A stretch of DNA of 64,000 nt from Rallus limicola. Its lineage: Eukaryota > Chordata > Aves > Gruiformes > Rallidae. Shown here piece after piece: positions 48,248-61,040 of this stretch (positions within the stretch are counted from its first letter, which is position 1; the number at the start of each line of letters is the position of its first letter). The position numbers and the translations under genes were made by a program. The notes under the pieces were generated by a model that saw nothing but the letters and a program-made list of their open reading frames with translations, ran no database searches and was not told where the DNA came from. The stretch is from assembly GCA_022605955.1 (NCBI GenBank), contig JAKCOZ010000011.1:6515990-6579989 (forward strand). The letters run 5' to 3'.

Positions 48248-51200
48248 GGAATCATATCCAGATACAATGTAATGATTTCAACTACTGGTTTATATCAAGT
48301 TGAAAACTTAAAGGGCTAGTAATAACTAGAAGTGTAAAGAAAGAGCTCACATATTTCCTTTCCAAGCCTTTAAAAAGGTCCTTATCCCCACCTTCTGGTA
48401 AGTCTATTTAGACAGATGAAAGATTTCAACTATGAAAACATCCTAAAAGTTATATAAAGGCTCACATTTACAGTATCGGTGGCATGAAGCAGATAGCTTC
48501 CCTCACATAAGCAGTAAACAGAAGCTACTTCAACGTGGCAGCGTAGCCATGTTCACGGGGCAAGAAAGCAAAAGAAATGTAAGCTTCCAGTTCCAAAGGG
48601 GGTGGAGTGTTGACCTTTCTTGTTGTAAATAACATGCCTCTTCTGACACTTTTAGGAGTACAGGAAGACTGCAAAACTAAATCTCCAAGAACAGCATTTG
48701 CATTCGTTCCAAGTGGTTTTGTTGGTAGGGATCATTTTGGTGCTTCTGGCCTCTTTTTTTGTAATGCAAGGTATCAGGCACTGATTTCCATTGCCACTCC
48801 CCATGAACCAGATACTAAATCCTTCCAACATATTCTAGATACCTTTTTCCAGGCATTGTCCCACCCATTTAAAAACCCTTCTCCTCAAGTTAGGAGAACG
48901 AGATCTTTTTCTAAGTACTGAAAAAACGTTAACTTCATAAAGTTCAACCAGGCAGCCCAATATTAACTACTTGTCTAAAGCCTCTGGTACTGTGAAAGAT
49001 TCAGTTACTGTTACCAGCACAGCAGAAAATCTATTTCATCAAAAGTTGGCTAGCACAGTAGGAGACCCATAAAATCATAAGCAAATACAAAAATGCAAGG
49101 GGTATGTGTGTATATATATATATATATAAACACAGAGAGATATGAAACACTGGATATTTAAAAACACCACATTAGGATTCTGAGCTCACCAGACAATTAA
49201 GAAGTATTAAAAGCAATTCATTAATGTAAAGCAATGAGAAGCAACCCATTTCCTGCAGTGCTTATATCAATACTTGCTTTTGGAAGATTGCCTTCAGCAC
49301 TGCAGAGCACTTAAATTTCAGTTGCATAAAGTGTTCTGTTCAAACCTTGCAGATAATTCTTACTCAGCTTCAGTTCAGCTGCAATGTGAGAGTTGGCAGT
49401 GTTTTAATTCCAACTTTGAGTGACTATAAGTTGTCTGAAATTTTATGTGACTCATGTTTCGTGTATCCAGCAAACATATCAAGGTAACACACATTGATAA
49501 TACAAACAAGCTTTTAAAAACTATTCTTTTCCAGAAGTATCTTCTAGCTGAAGAGAAAGTAATTTGAAATGAGAACCTACATCATGAAATGGCAGAGAGA
49601 GTACACACATAGCAGCACCCTCTGAGTTTCTAAGCTGCAAGACAACAGCTATCCAGAGGAAAGCAAGCGAGAGGAAAAAAGCAAAGGTAAAGGAACCGTA
49701 TGAATTCTCATTTCAGATGTTTTCTCTAATCTTTCTGACAAAGTGGGCAAGCATCTCAAGTATTTAGGAGGCTGTGATGGGTTTTTTTGTTTAGTCAAAA
49801 CTCAGGTAATCAGGAATCAAATTTTTTGGGGGGTGGGGGGATACTAGTTTCAGTATCACTCAACCATAGAAGATTAAAATGGAATTTTAAAGACAAAGTG
49901 CTCCTCTGAACTGAACTCAAAGCAGGAAAACCAACCTCAAGTTCTGTGAAAGAATAAAAAAAGCTGGAAAATGAATCTTTGTTCTTGTTTGCTGAGCACA
50001 TACCTTCACAGCATTTTCATATTAGGGTTTCAGTGACCCCATTTTCAGTTAAAGGCTTCCAAATGCTTTGCTTTTGTCCTTACAAGGAAAGAAAGAGACC
50101 CACATCAGAACATTAAGTGTTTTGCTAGATGCAAATAAAGCTGGGTAGAAAATACAGGAGGCTGATGCTATAGTTCCAAGGTTTTCAACTGTTAATCTCC
50201 TCTGTAGATGCTGTATTTCCTACTGTGGTTTGGAAGATCAGGCAAGAGGAAGAAAGAATGTTTAAAACCTTCTCTTGACTCCCATTTCTGACTTACCTGC
50301 ACTTTCAAGGTCAATGCATTACTGCTCACCACACGTGGGCTCAGACATTACCAAAGCACCTTCAGCACATCATCACTGGCATTTATGTTTGTCAAGACTG
50401 AAGTCACACACGTTCCATCAGGATCTACCTTTGCATTGGTTTTGGCTGTGTTGAGAGTCTCTGGAGCACCACTTGATTTAACTCAGGTCTCCAAGTTGGG
50501 TGTACCCAACCTTTGATTTTTGCATAACACTAAAATGAGTTCTTCACCCCCCACTAGCTCTTTCTAGAATTATTGTTGCTATTTCATGTGCAATAACTCC
50601 ATGTGTAATTAGCCTGAACCCTGACCATATGTCCAGTCATGTGATCCCAAGATATCACATGAAAAATCCCCAGTTAATCCAGCAGGCTTAGGCTGGTATT
50701 GGGACAGTACAGCTACTTCTACATGACAAAAGTTAAGCAGTATCAAGGCCTGTTCCCAAGTCTTGAGGCCAATTGCCAGGGAGCAACAAGAGCAGAACTG
50801 CTCCATGAACATGGATGAGCTGGAAGCTGAGGGTGACCAGAGAGCAGGCAGTGCCCTCACAGACCACGGTCCATCTGCAGCATCTGAACAGGGGGAGCTC
50901 GGCAGGGTGCTGGTCACAGTAATCATCGGCAGCCCTGGCCACAGGAAGCGATGGAAACAAGGCCAGGTCTACCCAGGGAGTCAGAGAGATGGGATCAGAG
51001 TCAAAATTAGAAGGGCTGTAATGTAAGTCCAAGGTGACAGTTCATGTCTAAGGACAGGACTTGAGACAGGTACACTGAGGTAATTGTTCAGGCCAGGAAT
51101 GAAGGCCTTATCCTGAGTTTAAATGGATCTCCTGGGCCAATAAGCAGAAGGTAAGATTGGTCACAGTTAACTGGAGCCTGTCAGTGTATTTGGGGCCCTG

Positions 51201-51955
51201 GCACAAGCCACCATATTCTGGTCACATCTAACCAATAATTAACTTATTTCAAGGAAACATTTCATTCTTAGATTCTGACATGGCTACTGGGAAAGATCCC
51301 TGGGGACCACGCAGACTCCCAAACCACACCTGGAAGTTGTTAGAGAAAGTACTACTTGTCCTCAGCCAAAAGCATGTCATGGATCACTTCAACAAATTTA
51401 GTTGAAAACATTATCTCACATTATAGTGCTGGAACCCTTGCCAGAACATTATTTGATTTACAGCAGCAGCCCAGCCTAAGACTATAGCATTCGATATTAC
51501 ACTTCCATGCTTATTAGGATTGAATTTCTTCTCAGTAGATACTTGCTGACATTCAGCTGGGTGACTCAAAGCAATACATTAATTTAGGTTTCACAGAAAA
51601 CTATGACAAGCAAAACAGGTATGAAAGGGAAACTTCTGCCTTGTTTGATAAATATGCTATAAACTACTCTATGGTCTAGCTAAATTATACTCTCTGGTTT
51701 GCCCCTTCCCTTAGCTTTGTTACTACATCAGGCATAGCCAACTATTTATACCACCTTACCTGGTAGCCCTGCTGGTATGTTCACTGAAGACAATGGAACC
51801 TGTTTTACTGGGTTTCAAGCAAGCACAATAAAGACCTTATTTCAGTCTCACTTCCTAGCTACATATAAGATAGATGGAATAGAGCAAGCAGAATAAACAA
51901 AGAGTTTAAAATGTAGAAAAGTTGACTAGATGAAAAATGTCATAGCTAGAGGCTG
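48248..51955. other. CR1-free interval, first part
   Basis: No transposon or gene is recognised. A TGTGTGTATATATATATATA microsatellite lies at about 49104-49130 and a G6-T-G6 run at 49828-49840. A GC-richer segment at about 50750-51350 differs in composition from its surroundings; its opposing 87-105-codon open frames carry no domain I recognise. Confidence 0.55.
49104..49130. repeat. TG/TA microsatellite
   Basis: TGTGTGTATATATATATATA followed by TATAAA. Simple repeat. Confidence 0.9.
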
Positions 51956-52077
51956 AACCTGGACAATAAGCCACAAAACACCACAAAAATTAAGATCTTG
52001 GTTCACCATAAGCAGAAACCTGGACAATAAGCCACAAAACACCACAAAAATTAAGATCTTGGTTCACCATAAGCAGA
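51956..52077. repeat. Exact 61-bp tandem duplication
   Basis: Two copies of a 61-bp unit, 51956-52016 and 52017-52077, each starting AACCTGGACAATAAGCCACA. I see no difference between them. The unit is not CR1 and encodes nothing recognisable. Identity implies a very recent duplication or an assembly artefact. Confidence 0.97.
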
Positions 52078-55000
52078 AACACTGTAAAATAACACTGATA
52101 GAAACAACAACTACTCTGTAGAAGTATTTCCTAGAGCCAAAAAGAAGTCAGCAAGGATTAAAAATTGCATTTTGTACTTAATATTCGAATGGTAAGGTAT
52201 TTAAAACTATTCCTAAACATATGTTATCTTTGCTTCTTCCCCAATCTGAAGAGCTATGTGGTACATGAAGGAGTCAGCAGATGGCACCCATGGCACTTGA
52301 TACAATCACAGCACACACAGTCTGATGGAGCTCACACACAGTGGAGTATTCACAGAAAGGGTGAGATGTTTTTTTCTGTACCAGCCAGGACTCTCCTTTG
52401 TACAGGATAATTTATGCCAATTTAGACTATTTATATTCACCATTAAGGTGACTTGCTTCTTGACTATTAGGTACAAGGAGAGATCAGAATTGAAAAGGGC
52501 TTTTCACTTTCATAATTATAATCTTAAATTCTATAATATTGATATTTTCCCCAGTTTTTGGAAGTGATGTATCCATGTGAGAATCCCAGCTTCAAATACC
52601 CTCCTTCACCCCACCCTACACACACACAAGATTTGACCTCAAGAAACAAAGGAAAGAAAAAAGATCCAACCACATACAGATGGTGATTCAGGTGTATCAC
52701 AAAGCTCAAAACCAAGAAGTCATCAAGGAGATTCTACAGTTTTCCTAAAATTCAGTATTACCAACACAACCCATGTTTTATAGGTCTGGAGTTCGGAGAA
52801 GTCCATATGCTACAAGAATGTGGATCAAGGATAGATAAGGGTCCTTCAAAAGCAAAGTAAGTTAGGAACTGCATTAATTGCTAATGCAGAAGTACGAGAA
52901 AAAGCAAGGTAGGCATCAAATATTTCAAGATCAGCCTATCCAGAAACTGTATGCCACACCTGTGGTACATAAAGCACAAAAAAATTCTTAGAAATGGTCA
53001 TTGTCCTCATACAAGTTTCAGGTTATGAAGAATTATCTGAGAAACCAGTGTTTCAATATTTGCTTTCAGACTCCACCCCTCCCTTCAGATTCAACTACTT
53101 TCTAGTAGTGTTTCTCCTTTCTTCACATTGGAATAATTCTCAAAGTGCAGTTCTGTGCAAGACCTGCTAATGGGGAAAAAACTGAAAGCAAGAATGGGCT
53201 GGAAAAACACAGAATTGGACTGGGAATGAGTATGACTTTCAGAAAGATGTTATCTTACTTTGTGGTGTGTTCAGTACAGGTATTGGTAAGGCACACATCC
53301 ATCTCTTTCTGGTTTAAGACTGAGAAGCATCACAAGAGAATTTAATTCTCAGACCTGAAGCGAATACAAATGCAGGTACATAGTTTGGACAGGCTATTTT
53401 AAACAGTTGTTGTTAGTATCAGTACATAATGTCAATATTGTACATTTTAGATCAACACACTAAGGTTTTAAATAGATAATCTGAACTATGCCTGAGTGAG
53501 GCACCTCTACAAAAACTTATCTAAATTTAAATACATAACAGGACACGCTGCATCTGCGATATGTAGGTCATAAAACAGCAGGGAGTCAGAAAAACTTCTG
53601 TTTCAAAACCATAAGGGTAATAGATTAAAACAATCAGTAATGAGTAAAGCTATTTATTTGGGAAATACTTATTAAAAGGTATAAACTTTATTAATTAAAT
53701 AACTTGAGACTGGTGGACTATAATAAAGGAAGACAGCTTATCTTCTTAAACACCTCTGTACCATTTTGGCTGCGTATTTCTCCCTTTAACTGCAAGGCAA
53801 ACAGGAGCAATTAGAATGCTCATATCATAGCATCTGTATTACAGAGCACACAACAGATGTAGTAGATACTGTATTTAAAGAGATACAGTGGATACCATAT
53901 TTAAAGAAACACCTGAAATGAATTGGTTACAGCAACAAGGTAGATTTGTAGTTACAGATACTAAAGACAAGGGGATTTACAGAAGGTCATGGGAAAGGAG
54001 GACAGCATCACACCATTCTGTGATACATTTCTGCAGTTTCTGCTGATGTCAGCAAATTTTAAAGGGATCTGGAACTGTCCATGGCCAAACCCTTTAAGTC
54101 AGACCATGAGAAGCACCCATGCACACTCACTCAGAGGAACAGGATCACCAGCAGACAAGAACAGAATGGGTCCAGAAGCTAGTGAAGTAAGCACAAATCA
54201 TTGTGTAAGCTGATTTTTTTTTTCTTTGCTTGTTAAACACAGATTCTTAAAGGACTCTACCCAAAAGCTTTGCAAAGGCAATAGAGTGAAAACAATTGTT
54301 GTCAAAAACCAGTAAACCTTGCTAACATATATTAAATGTTTGCTATGACATAGGAGGCAGCCTCTGGGTCAGGGCCTACACTGTGTTAGTGCTCTCAGTA
54401 TGTACATGGTCCTGTCCTAGACACAGAAGGAAAACCAAATAAAAATGACTCTACTTTCCAAGCCAGCAGAAGATTGATCTACATAGATAGCCCTGTGGCT
54501 TGATGTAATACAGTCTCAGCTATGTTAAACACCCATTCCCATCACCTCAACACTGGTGGAATTTCAGCCTGAGTGAGCTGACTGTACTTTGTGTCAGGGA
54601 TAACATTGACTCCAGCTGTTAAAAAAACCCCAAACAAATAGAAAGTCCAAAGTTTTCAACAACAAAATATGTTATATATATAAAAAGCACCTTATTGATA
54701 AACATTCCTTGGAGCCACTCTGACATCAGAGGTAAGAACAGGAGTCACCCTGACAGTACCTCAGCACTTCTGCTTCCAAGTGATTTATTGAGAAACCAAA
54801 ATATATTGAGAAACAGAGATGATCAGCATTCAGAAGGGTCTCAAAGAATAAAACCAAACTTGACTTTATCATGATTTTTAGAAGTCAGGCCCATGGTATA
54901 CACCAGTCTGTTACTGAGGCCTTAAGACAGTGACTCACTCCCACTCAGTCAGGGGCCTGGTAACTCATTTCTTCAGCATCTTCTAAAGTTTCAGTTTTGT

Positions 55001-58000
55001 TTGCTCCTTGTAAGCCAGCCACACACTGGAAACATGCAGATAAAACTATCAGGTTTCACCCCAGGACTACAGTTACAGTTATACTGAATGCAAAATGTAT
55101 AAATGATGGTATGCAGCAGTCTTACAGTGTCTTTATGCTTTTTAGACTAACAGAAAAGCCAATTAAAGACAACAAATACCAATCTGAATCCACCCCGCTG
55201 CACTGTAACAGATGCCTTCATCACTCTCTTGCCAGGGATACCATAACTTCTTTTCCCATCTTACTGTCATCTTAACTTGCAGCTCATCAGTGTCTATCAC
55301 ACAGAAAAGGTTTCTCTTATCCCTCTAAGAACCACACATTACATATTTGCAATGCCTCTACTTCTGTATTAAGTTTCCAAGCCCAGCACAAAACTCAGGT
55401 AATTTAAGCAGGGTAAATGTTCCATAAAGGGCAATCAAATTAGAGCTAAAGGTCCTATAGCTAAAAGTAATCACATTAAAGCAGACAATTAAAAAAGTAC
55501 AAGACATTATTTTGTAAGCCTATTCTCATACTACCCAGGAAACTAAGAATTAGAACAAACTGATAACAGTTTCCCAGCAGATCTGTTGCCTGAGGATTGC
55601 ACCTGAGAACACAGCCGTAGGGAAATCCCTGCACTACTACAGCCAACACTAAACTTTCCATCTACAAAATGAAGCATAAGTTTATCTGGCACAGAATAAA
55701 ACATGTTTTCCAATACACATAAGTAACTGATAATTCACTTCACCTTGATTCAACTCTGAATATGATCTCTCACCTTTGCACTCCAATCTATTGTGGAATT
55801 TGTCTCAGATAATGCCACAATCTTAAAGCTACCATTTCTCCTCCACTCTCTATTACCTCAAATTACCTTCCCATATCCCTCATTGTTTAAAACTACGTTC
55901 TTTTTGGAGTCTTCCTTTTTCCCTCCCTACTTCTACCAAGCATTATTTGATTTATTCATTACATTAAACTCTGGTGCAGAACACTTAACGTTTATTTTGT
56001 ACAACACATTTGAGAAATTCCCTTAAATAACTGGTAATTAGTGTTCTAAACTACTGTTTTGAATCTGATTAAGCCAGAGTGTAGCATCTGTAAATGCAAT
56101 GTCGTTATACATTGGTAATGAAGGCTGACCTTCATTTACAAGCCTTTTCCTTGGGCCAGAAAACTGATATCAGAACTTGTGGCTGGATTAGGACCTCTGA
56201 AAATAAGGAACAGCTGCTGCCCTAACCACATTAGAATGGCTTTACTGCACTTTTTGATGACTATCAGCTAGAAAAACAATATTTTTGTTCACTCCAGAAT
56301 GACAGTTTGCTAGGAAAAAGGCAAAACTGCGTTTGATTATTAGCAGATATTAGCTGATAAGAACTACTTAGCGGAACAAACCAAAGATTTTTCTGTAGAC
56401 TACATAAAGACAGCTATTTCCTTTGAAAGATGTAGCTCTTGCTTGTGTCAGCAGATACTGGAAGGGTTGACTTCTTGCCTTAATATGCACTCTGCCAACA
56501 TTAAAGTTTCAAGCAGATGCAAGGAATTTCCAGCAGAAATCACTGATGTGGTTTATTCCAAGTGTGACCTAGTGTCTATTTTGTTGACTTTCTATTGCTT
56601 TACAAAAGCATGATATACTTCAGATTGCCAGGCAGAAGAAGAAATAAAATAAATTTTAAAACCCCATAAAACCCAAACAAAACGGCCACCCAGGAGTAAC
56701 ACTGGTCAAGAATACCAAGTATCATCAGTTACAATAAATCAAACCATCTCAAACTTGGTAAGTTGGGAATGGCACAAAAATGCATGGAGAGATTGCTGCT
56801 ATGTTCTCTTATCATCCCAGAAAGCCAAGTACCCTGCTATCATCCTGGAGGAAAAAAAAAAGGTTCAGTATCCACATACACACAAACTCCCAAATATTTT
56901 CAAGCAGAATAATTGCAAAGAAAAAAAAAATAAATCACCAAAAAAACTTCTGTGTCAACAGAAGACCTTGGTTGAACTCCACGTCCCAACTAGCACTGGT
57001 AGCGAGCACAGAGGAAAGACATACTAGCTTCAGTGTTCCAGGTCAGATCTCAACTTCCTCAAAGATCAAAAGGCATCTGAGTCCAGGAATTTAGTTCAAC
57101 CTATTACAGGAGACAGACAACTGCAAAGTGGAATCTTAATCTAAATTTGTACAGTGTTTAGGGATATCCGAATCAAACCTACCCAGGGTTTATCCTACAA
57201 TGTCCATTGTACTAGAGAAAGGAGCAATTAACAGACTGGTTCTTTACTGGCTTACAGATAAGACCTTGCAAACTCCCTTTGGTTCCCAGAGCTTATGTTT
57301 TCTCATACCACAACACAAGGTCTTCAAAAATCTTGGCATGGATTTACCAACACCTTTCTTAAAATGTCTCATTATTCAAAGCTCTGTATATTTTAGTAGA
57401 GCTGATAAGAAATTATATTGCTGTACAAAAATATTGAAGTACTTATCCTGAATTACCCTTTTCAAGGAAGGCTTTCCCACCCACCTTGGTTTCTTAAGAT
57501 AACGTGTTCCCTCTAGACTGCAGAGTAGAGTATGACCACAGAAAGCCAATACCAGAAGAATTTTTCCATAGTTGCTCTTAAGGAAAAAAGTACGTTTCCA
57601 AATTTAAAAAGCAGACAAGTAACTGCTGTCTTGTGTGTTCTGGAAAGAACATTAATCAGTTTATTTTTGTAATTTACAAACAACTAACATAGTTAGATGC
57701 TTTGAAGCACTACTCCAAATTTCAGCTGCAACAAATGCAGGAGTACTTTTAACCCAGTTGGTCTTTTGCCAGGCACGTTCTCCCATGAAAACAAGGGCAT
57801 TTGTGCTACCAAGCACCACGTGCATGGATGGGAAAATAACCCCAAGTACTGTATAAATTATTAGAGCAGGAATTGAACACTGAAATGAGGAATATTTGGA
57901 GCTTAGTAATTCCTGGATGCCAACAGGATAATCATGGCCAAGCATAGCTTCTACTTGCAAGGGATGAAGTGGGCATATGTATGCACAGATTCAACTTGAT

Positions 58001-58679
58001 CATACTGTTACAGCTGCACAATCTCAGAATGCCCTCTGAGTTTCTTCAAAGGCTATCGAGTCATAAAGCTTATGCATTTTGCCAGAGAGGCTGCAGAAAC
58101 ACCTTTTAGTAACAGCCAGACCCTTTAAGAGGGAAGACAGAGGGAATACCTAAACCAGGCTAGACTAATGATGCCCTATAGTTTCATTAGAAACTGTGCA
58201 GACCACCTCAGAGAATATAAATACATAAGCTGCCTATAGTACCCTCAGCAAGGTCTTATGAACAGCAACAAGAGTAATCTTAAATAATCTCCTTATAAAT
58301 GCAAATTAAAATTCTGAATACACAAACCATCAACTGCACCAATCAAAAGGAATTCACTTTCTTGCCCCAAACCAGAATGAACGCTCAATAGATGGCAAAT
58401 GTCAATGAAGGTTCAAGTCACTACTTCTCTTTCTCCCCTAAAACCACAGCACCTTACCATTACCTGGTGTTAGTCCTAGGGAGTTCCAAGCACTCGTGTG
58501 CTTTGGGGCTCTTGGTACAAGCCAGGTTGAGGTAGCTCATACAATACAGTACATATGCCTAGCTGCAAGAAGTGATTGATTTTGCTGTCCTCAACACAAC
58601 CCACATGTAACTGGGAGCAAAGCAATGAAATGACAGCTATACAGAGGAGCTGTTGTACCAGCATCATTCCATGTGTCAA
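52078..58679. other. CR1-free interval, second part
   Basis: 6.6 kb without recognised repeats or exons. An imperfect 26-bp direct repeat (GATACTGTATTTAAAGA and GATACCATATTTAAAGA) lies near 53864-53907. Short A-runs occur at 56853-56862 and 56921-56931. A 99-codon minus-strand open frame at 57661-57960 and an 83-codon plus frame at 57200-57451 show no family resemblance. Confidence 0.6.
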
Positions 58680-58812
58680 CCCTGGCAGGGTTCAAGGCCC
58701 GGCTGGATGGGGCTTTGGGCACCGTGGTCTAGTGGAAGGGTGTCCCAGCCTATGGCAGGGGGTTGGAACTAGGTGGGCTTTGAGGTCCCTCACAAACCAA
58801 ACCATTCTGTGA
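58680..58812 (+). mobile_element. CR1 3' tail, about 130 bp
   Basis: CCTGGCAGGGTTCAAGGCCC, GGCTGGATGGGGCTTTGGGC, GCAGGGGGTTGGAACTAGGT and ACCATTCTGTGACT. It starts abruptly at the 3' UTR; same subfamily as 468, 14745 and 42843. Confidence 0.94.
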
Positions 58813-60494
58813 CTAACACAGTCAAGCAGATATATCCTAGAAAGGAAACCAAGGTAGATTTATGAATGACAAATATCCACAGCTCAGAGAGGTTGTAGAG
58901 AGGACTTATGAAGAGACTGAGAAAGGTTGGGATTATCACTCCAGCAGTCAGATGGGATCTCAAATGCAGAACACGGGAGTTCACAGGTGCTTTCAGCTGA
59001 ACCACTGTAACACACAGATATGGTTCATAGGGCAAATATTTGAAATGAGTTACAGAGTAAAATATAAGTAGCATGGAAAATGAACTTTTTTGACTCCACA
59101 CTTGTCAAAGCATGAACAGCCTCCTATAACTTCATTTTAGTGTTCCCATGATCACACGAAAAAGTAGCTTTTAGATATTTTTAAGCCACCACCCAGGGAA
59201 GAGCCTGAGGTAGGATTCCCCTAGTTCAGCTATGATTCACACAGTTCTGGGGACACAGCTCCTGCATCCTTTCCTTGCAAGCTCTTTCCATTTTTACTTT
59301 ATTAGATGCATACACAGTATATAGTAAAGACACTCCAATTTTCACAGTGACAGGGAGTAACATTCATCCCCTTTATAAAGCAGAACAAACCCAAGTAGGT
59401 AGAGATTCCACAGCTGTCTGCTTCAAGTGGCAGTTTCTGATAACATTCTCATATCAATGGACAACAACCTTAAAAGGTAGAAAAACTGAAAGTAAAACAA
59501 AGCAACAGCAAGTGTACCAGGAAGGCAGAATGAACCCTGCATTCCTTTCCAGCCTTGGAGCAGTGATTTCATCTTTGCTAGGGTGACCTTCCACTGAGTC
59601 CAGGCTTGAATACTAATATTAGACTAAAAAGAAGTGTGCCACCCTCTAAATATAATGATGACTCAACACCTAGAGGCTTCAGTGATGTAATATTACCAAA
59701 GAGGTTCTGACTTCACAATCTAGATTTTTAAAAAGGAAGGCAAAAGGAACAGATCTCTCCTTACAGAAACACAGCCTGCCTCCTAGAGCATCTTCTTGAA
59801 CTGGCCTGTGGGAAATGGGAACCACAGAAACACTTCACATGTGGCAGCAGACACACTGGCTCCACTTTGTTTAAAAGGAGCACTGAACAGACACATTTCA
59901 ATTATATGCTTCAGAGTCAGAGCATCAGTAGAAAGCTTCAGTTCCAGAATTAACATATAAAAGTTAAAGACAACACAACAGGCCACTGAACAGTCCAGTG
60001 TCTTTTACTGCACCTTAAAAAATAAAAATAGCAGAATGAAGATGTGTTGTGAAGTGCTGAATGCAAGCCTTTCCAACTAAAACTACAGAGTTCTCTTAAA
60101 GCATCAGCTTTGGACAAATGTTCCAGGACTCACTTGAGGTAGCCCTAAATCTTTTTCAGGCACAAGTTATATAATACATCTTTGTGGGGGGCAGGTGGGG
60201 GAAGAGTCAAAGGAAGTCTAACACAGAGTTCTGTAGTAAAAACAAGTAGTCATCCAATATGTGTAAATAAAGTTGTGATGTGAAGGAATCCCTCATGAAA
60301 ATAGCAACTGTTTTCATAATAAAGTCCTGCCATTAAAGCAGGATTATCTTTTCCATTGAGTTGTTAGTTTGACTTTTCTCCTCCCTTTCCCTCCCCACCT
60401 CCCTGAAGCTCTGTGTTCAGGAAACGCTCTCTTAATCACTCTCATTCCCCACTCTTGCATTCACACAAAAATTAGGATACAATTTAATGAATAT
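58813..60494. other. Unannotated interval
   Basis: About 1.7 kb with no recognised repeat or gene. Two AATAAA hexamers near 60265 and 60318 on the plus strand could be poly(A) signals, but no exon or transcript structure upstream supports that. Confidence 0.55.
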
Positions 60495-61040
60495 TCACAG
60501 GACCACAAACTGGCTGAGGTTGGAAAGGTCCTCTGGACATCATCTTGTCCAACTCCTCTGTTCAAACAAGGCCACCTAGAGCCAGCTGCTCATATCCAGT
60601 CAGCTTTTCAATACCCTGTATTGAAAGAGAGGGAGACTACATCACCTGCCTGGGCAACCTGTGCCAGCACTCAGTCACTTTCACAGAAAAAAAAACATCC
60701 ACTGAAGTTCAGAGGAAGGTTCCTGTGTTTCAGCTTGCCCCACTGCCTCTGGTCCTGTCACTGGGCACAGCTGGAAGGAGCCTGGCTCAGTCTTCATGGC
60801 ACCTTCCCTTCAGGTGTTAATACACACCAATGGGATCCTGGAGCCTTCTCATCTCCAGGCTGAACAGCCCCAGCTCTCTCAGCCTTTCTCCATAGGAAAG
60901 AAGTTCCAGTCCCCTCATCATTTTCATGGCCTTTCACTGGACTTACTCCACAATGTCCATGTTTTTCATGTACATTTCCAAGTCCAGAACTGCACATGTT
61001 TAGTCACTGTTTTCTCATGCAGAAATAATACCATCTCCTA
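60495..61040 (-). mobile_element. Old CR1 copy, about 540 bp
   Basis: CACAGGACCACAAACTGGCT, GGTTGGAAAGGTCCTCTGGA and CCTGTCACTGGGCACAGCTG lead to TCATCTCCAGGCTGAACAGC and CTCTCTCAGCCTTTCTCCAT. It then fades through a diverged ORF2 C-terminus. The 3' octamer is degraded. An A9 run at about 60687-60695 replaces the usual 'GAAGAAATTT' site. The 164-codon plus-strand open frame at 60369-60863 is an antisense reading of this element. Confidence 0.92.

Noticed and set aside
60260..60325. Two AATAAA hexamers suggesting a 3' UTR end.
   Set aside because: AATAAA is frequent in AT-rich DNA and no exon, splice signal or coding sequence upstream supports a transcript.
60369..60863. 164-codon plus-strand open frame.
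   Set aside because: From about 60495 it is the antisense of a minus-strand CR1 and carries no domain.
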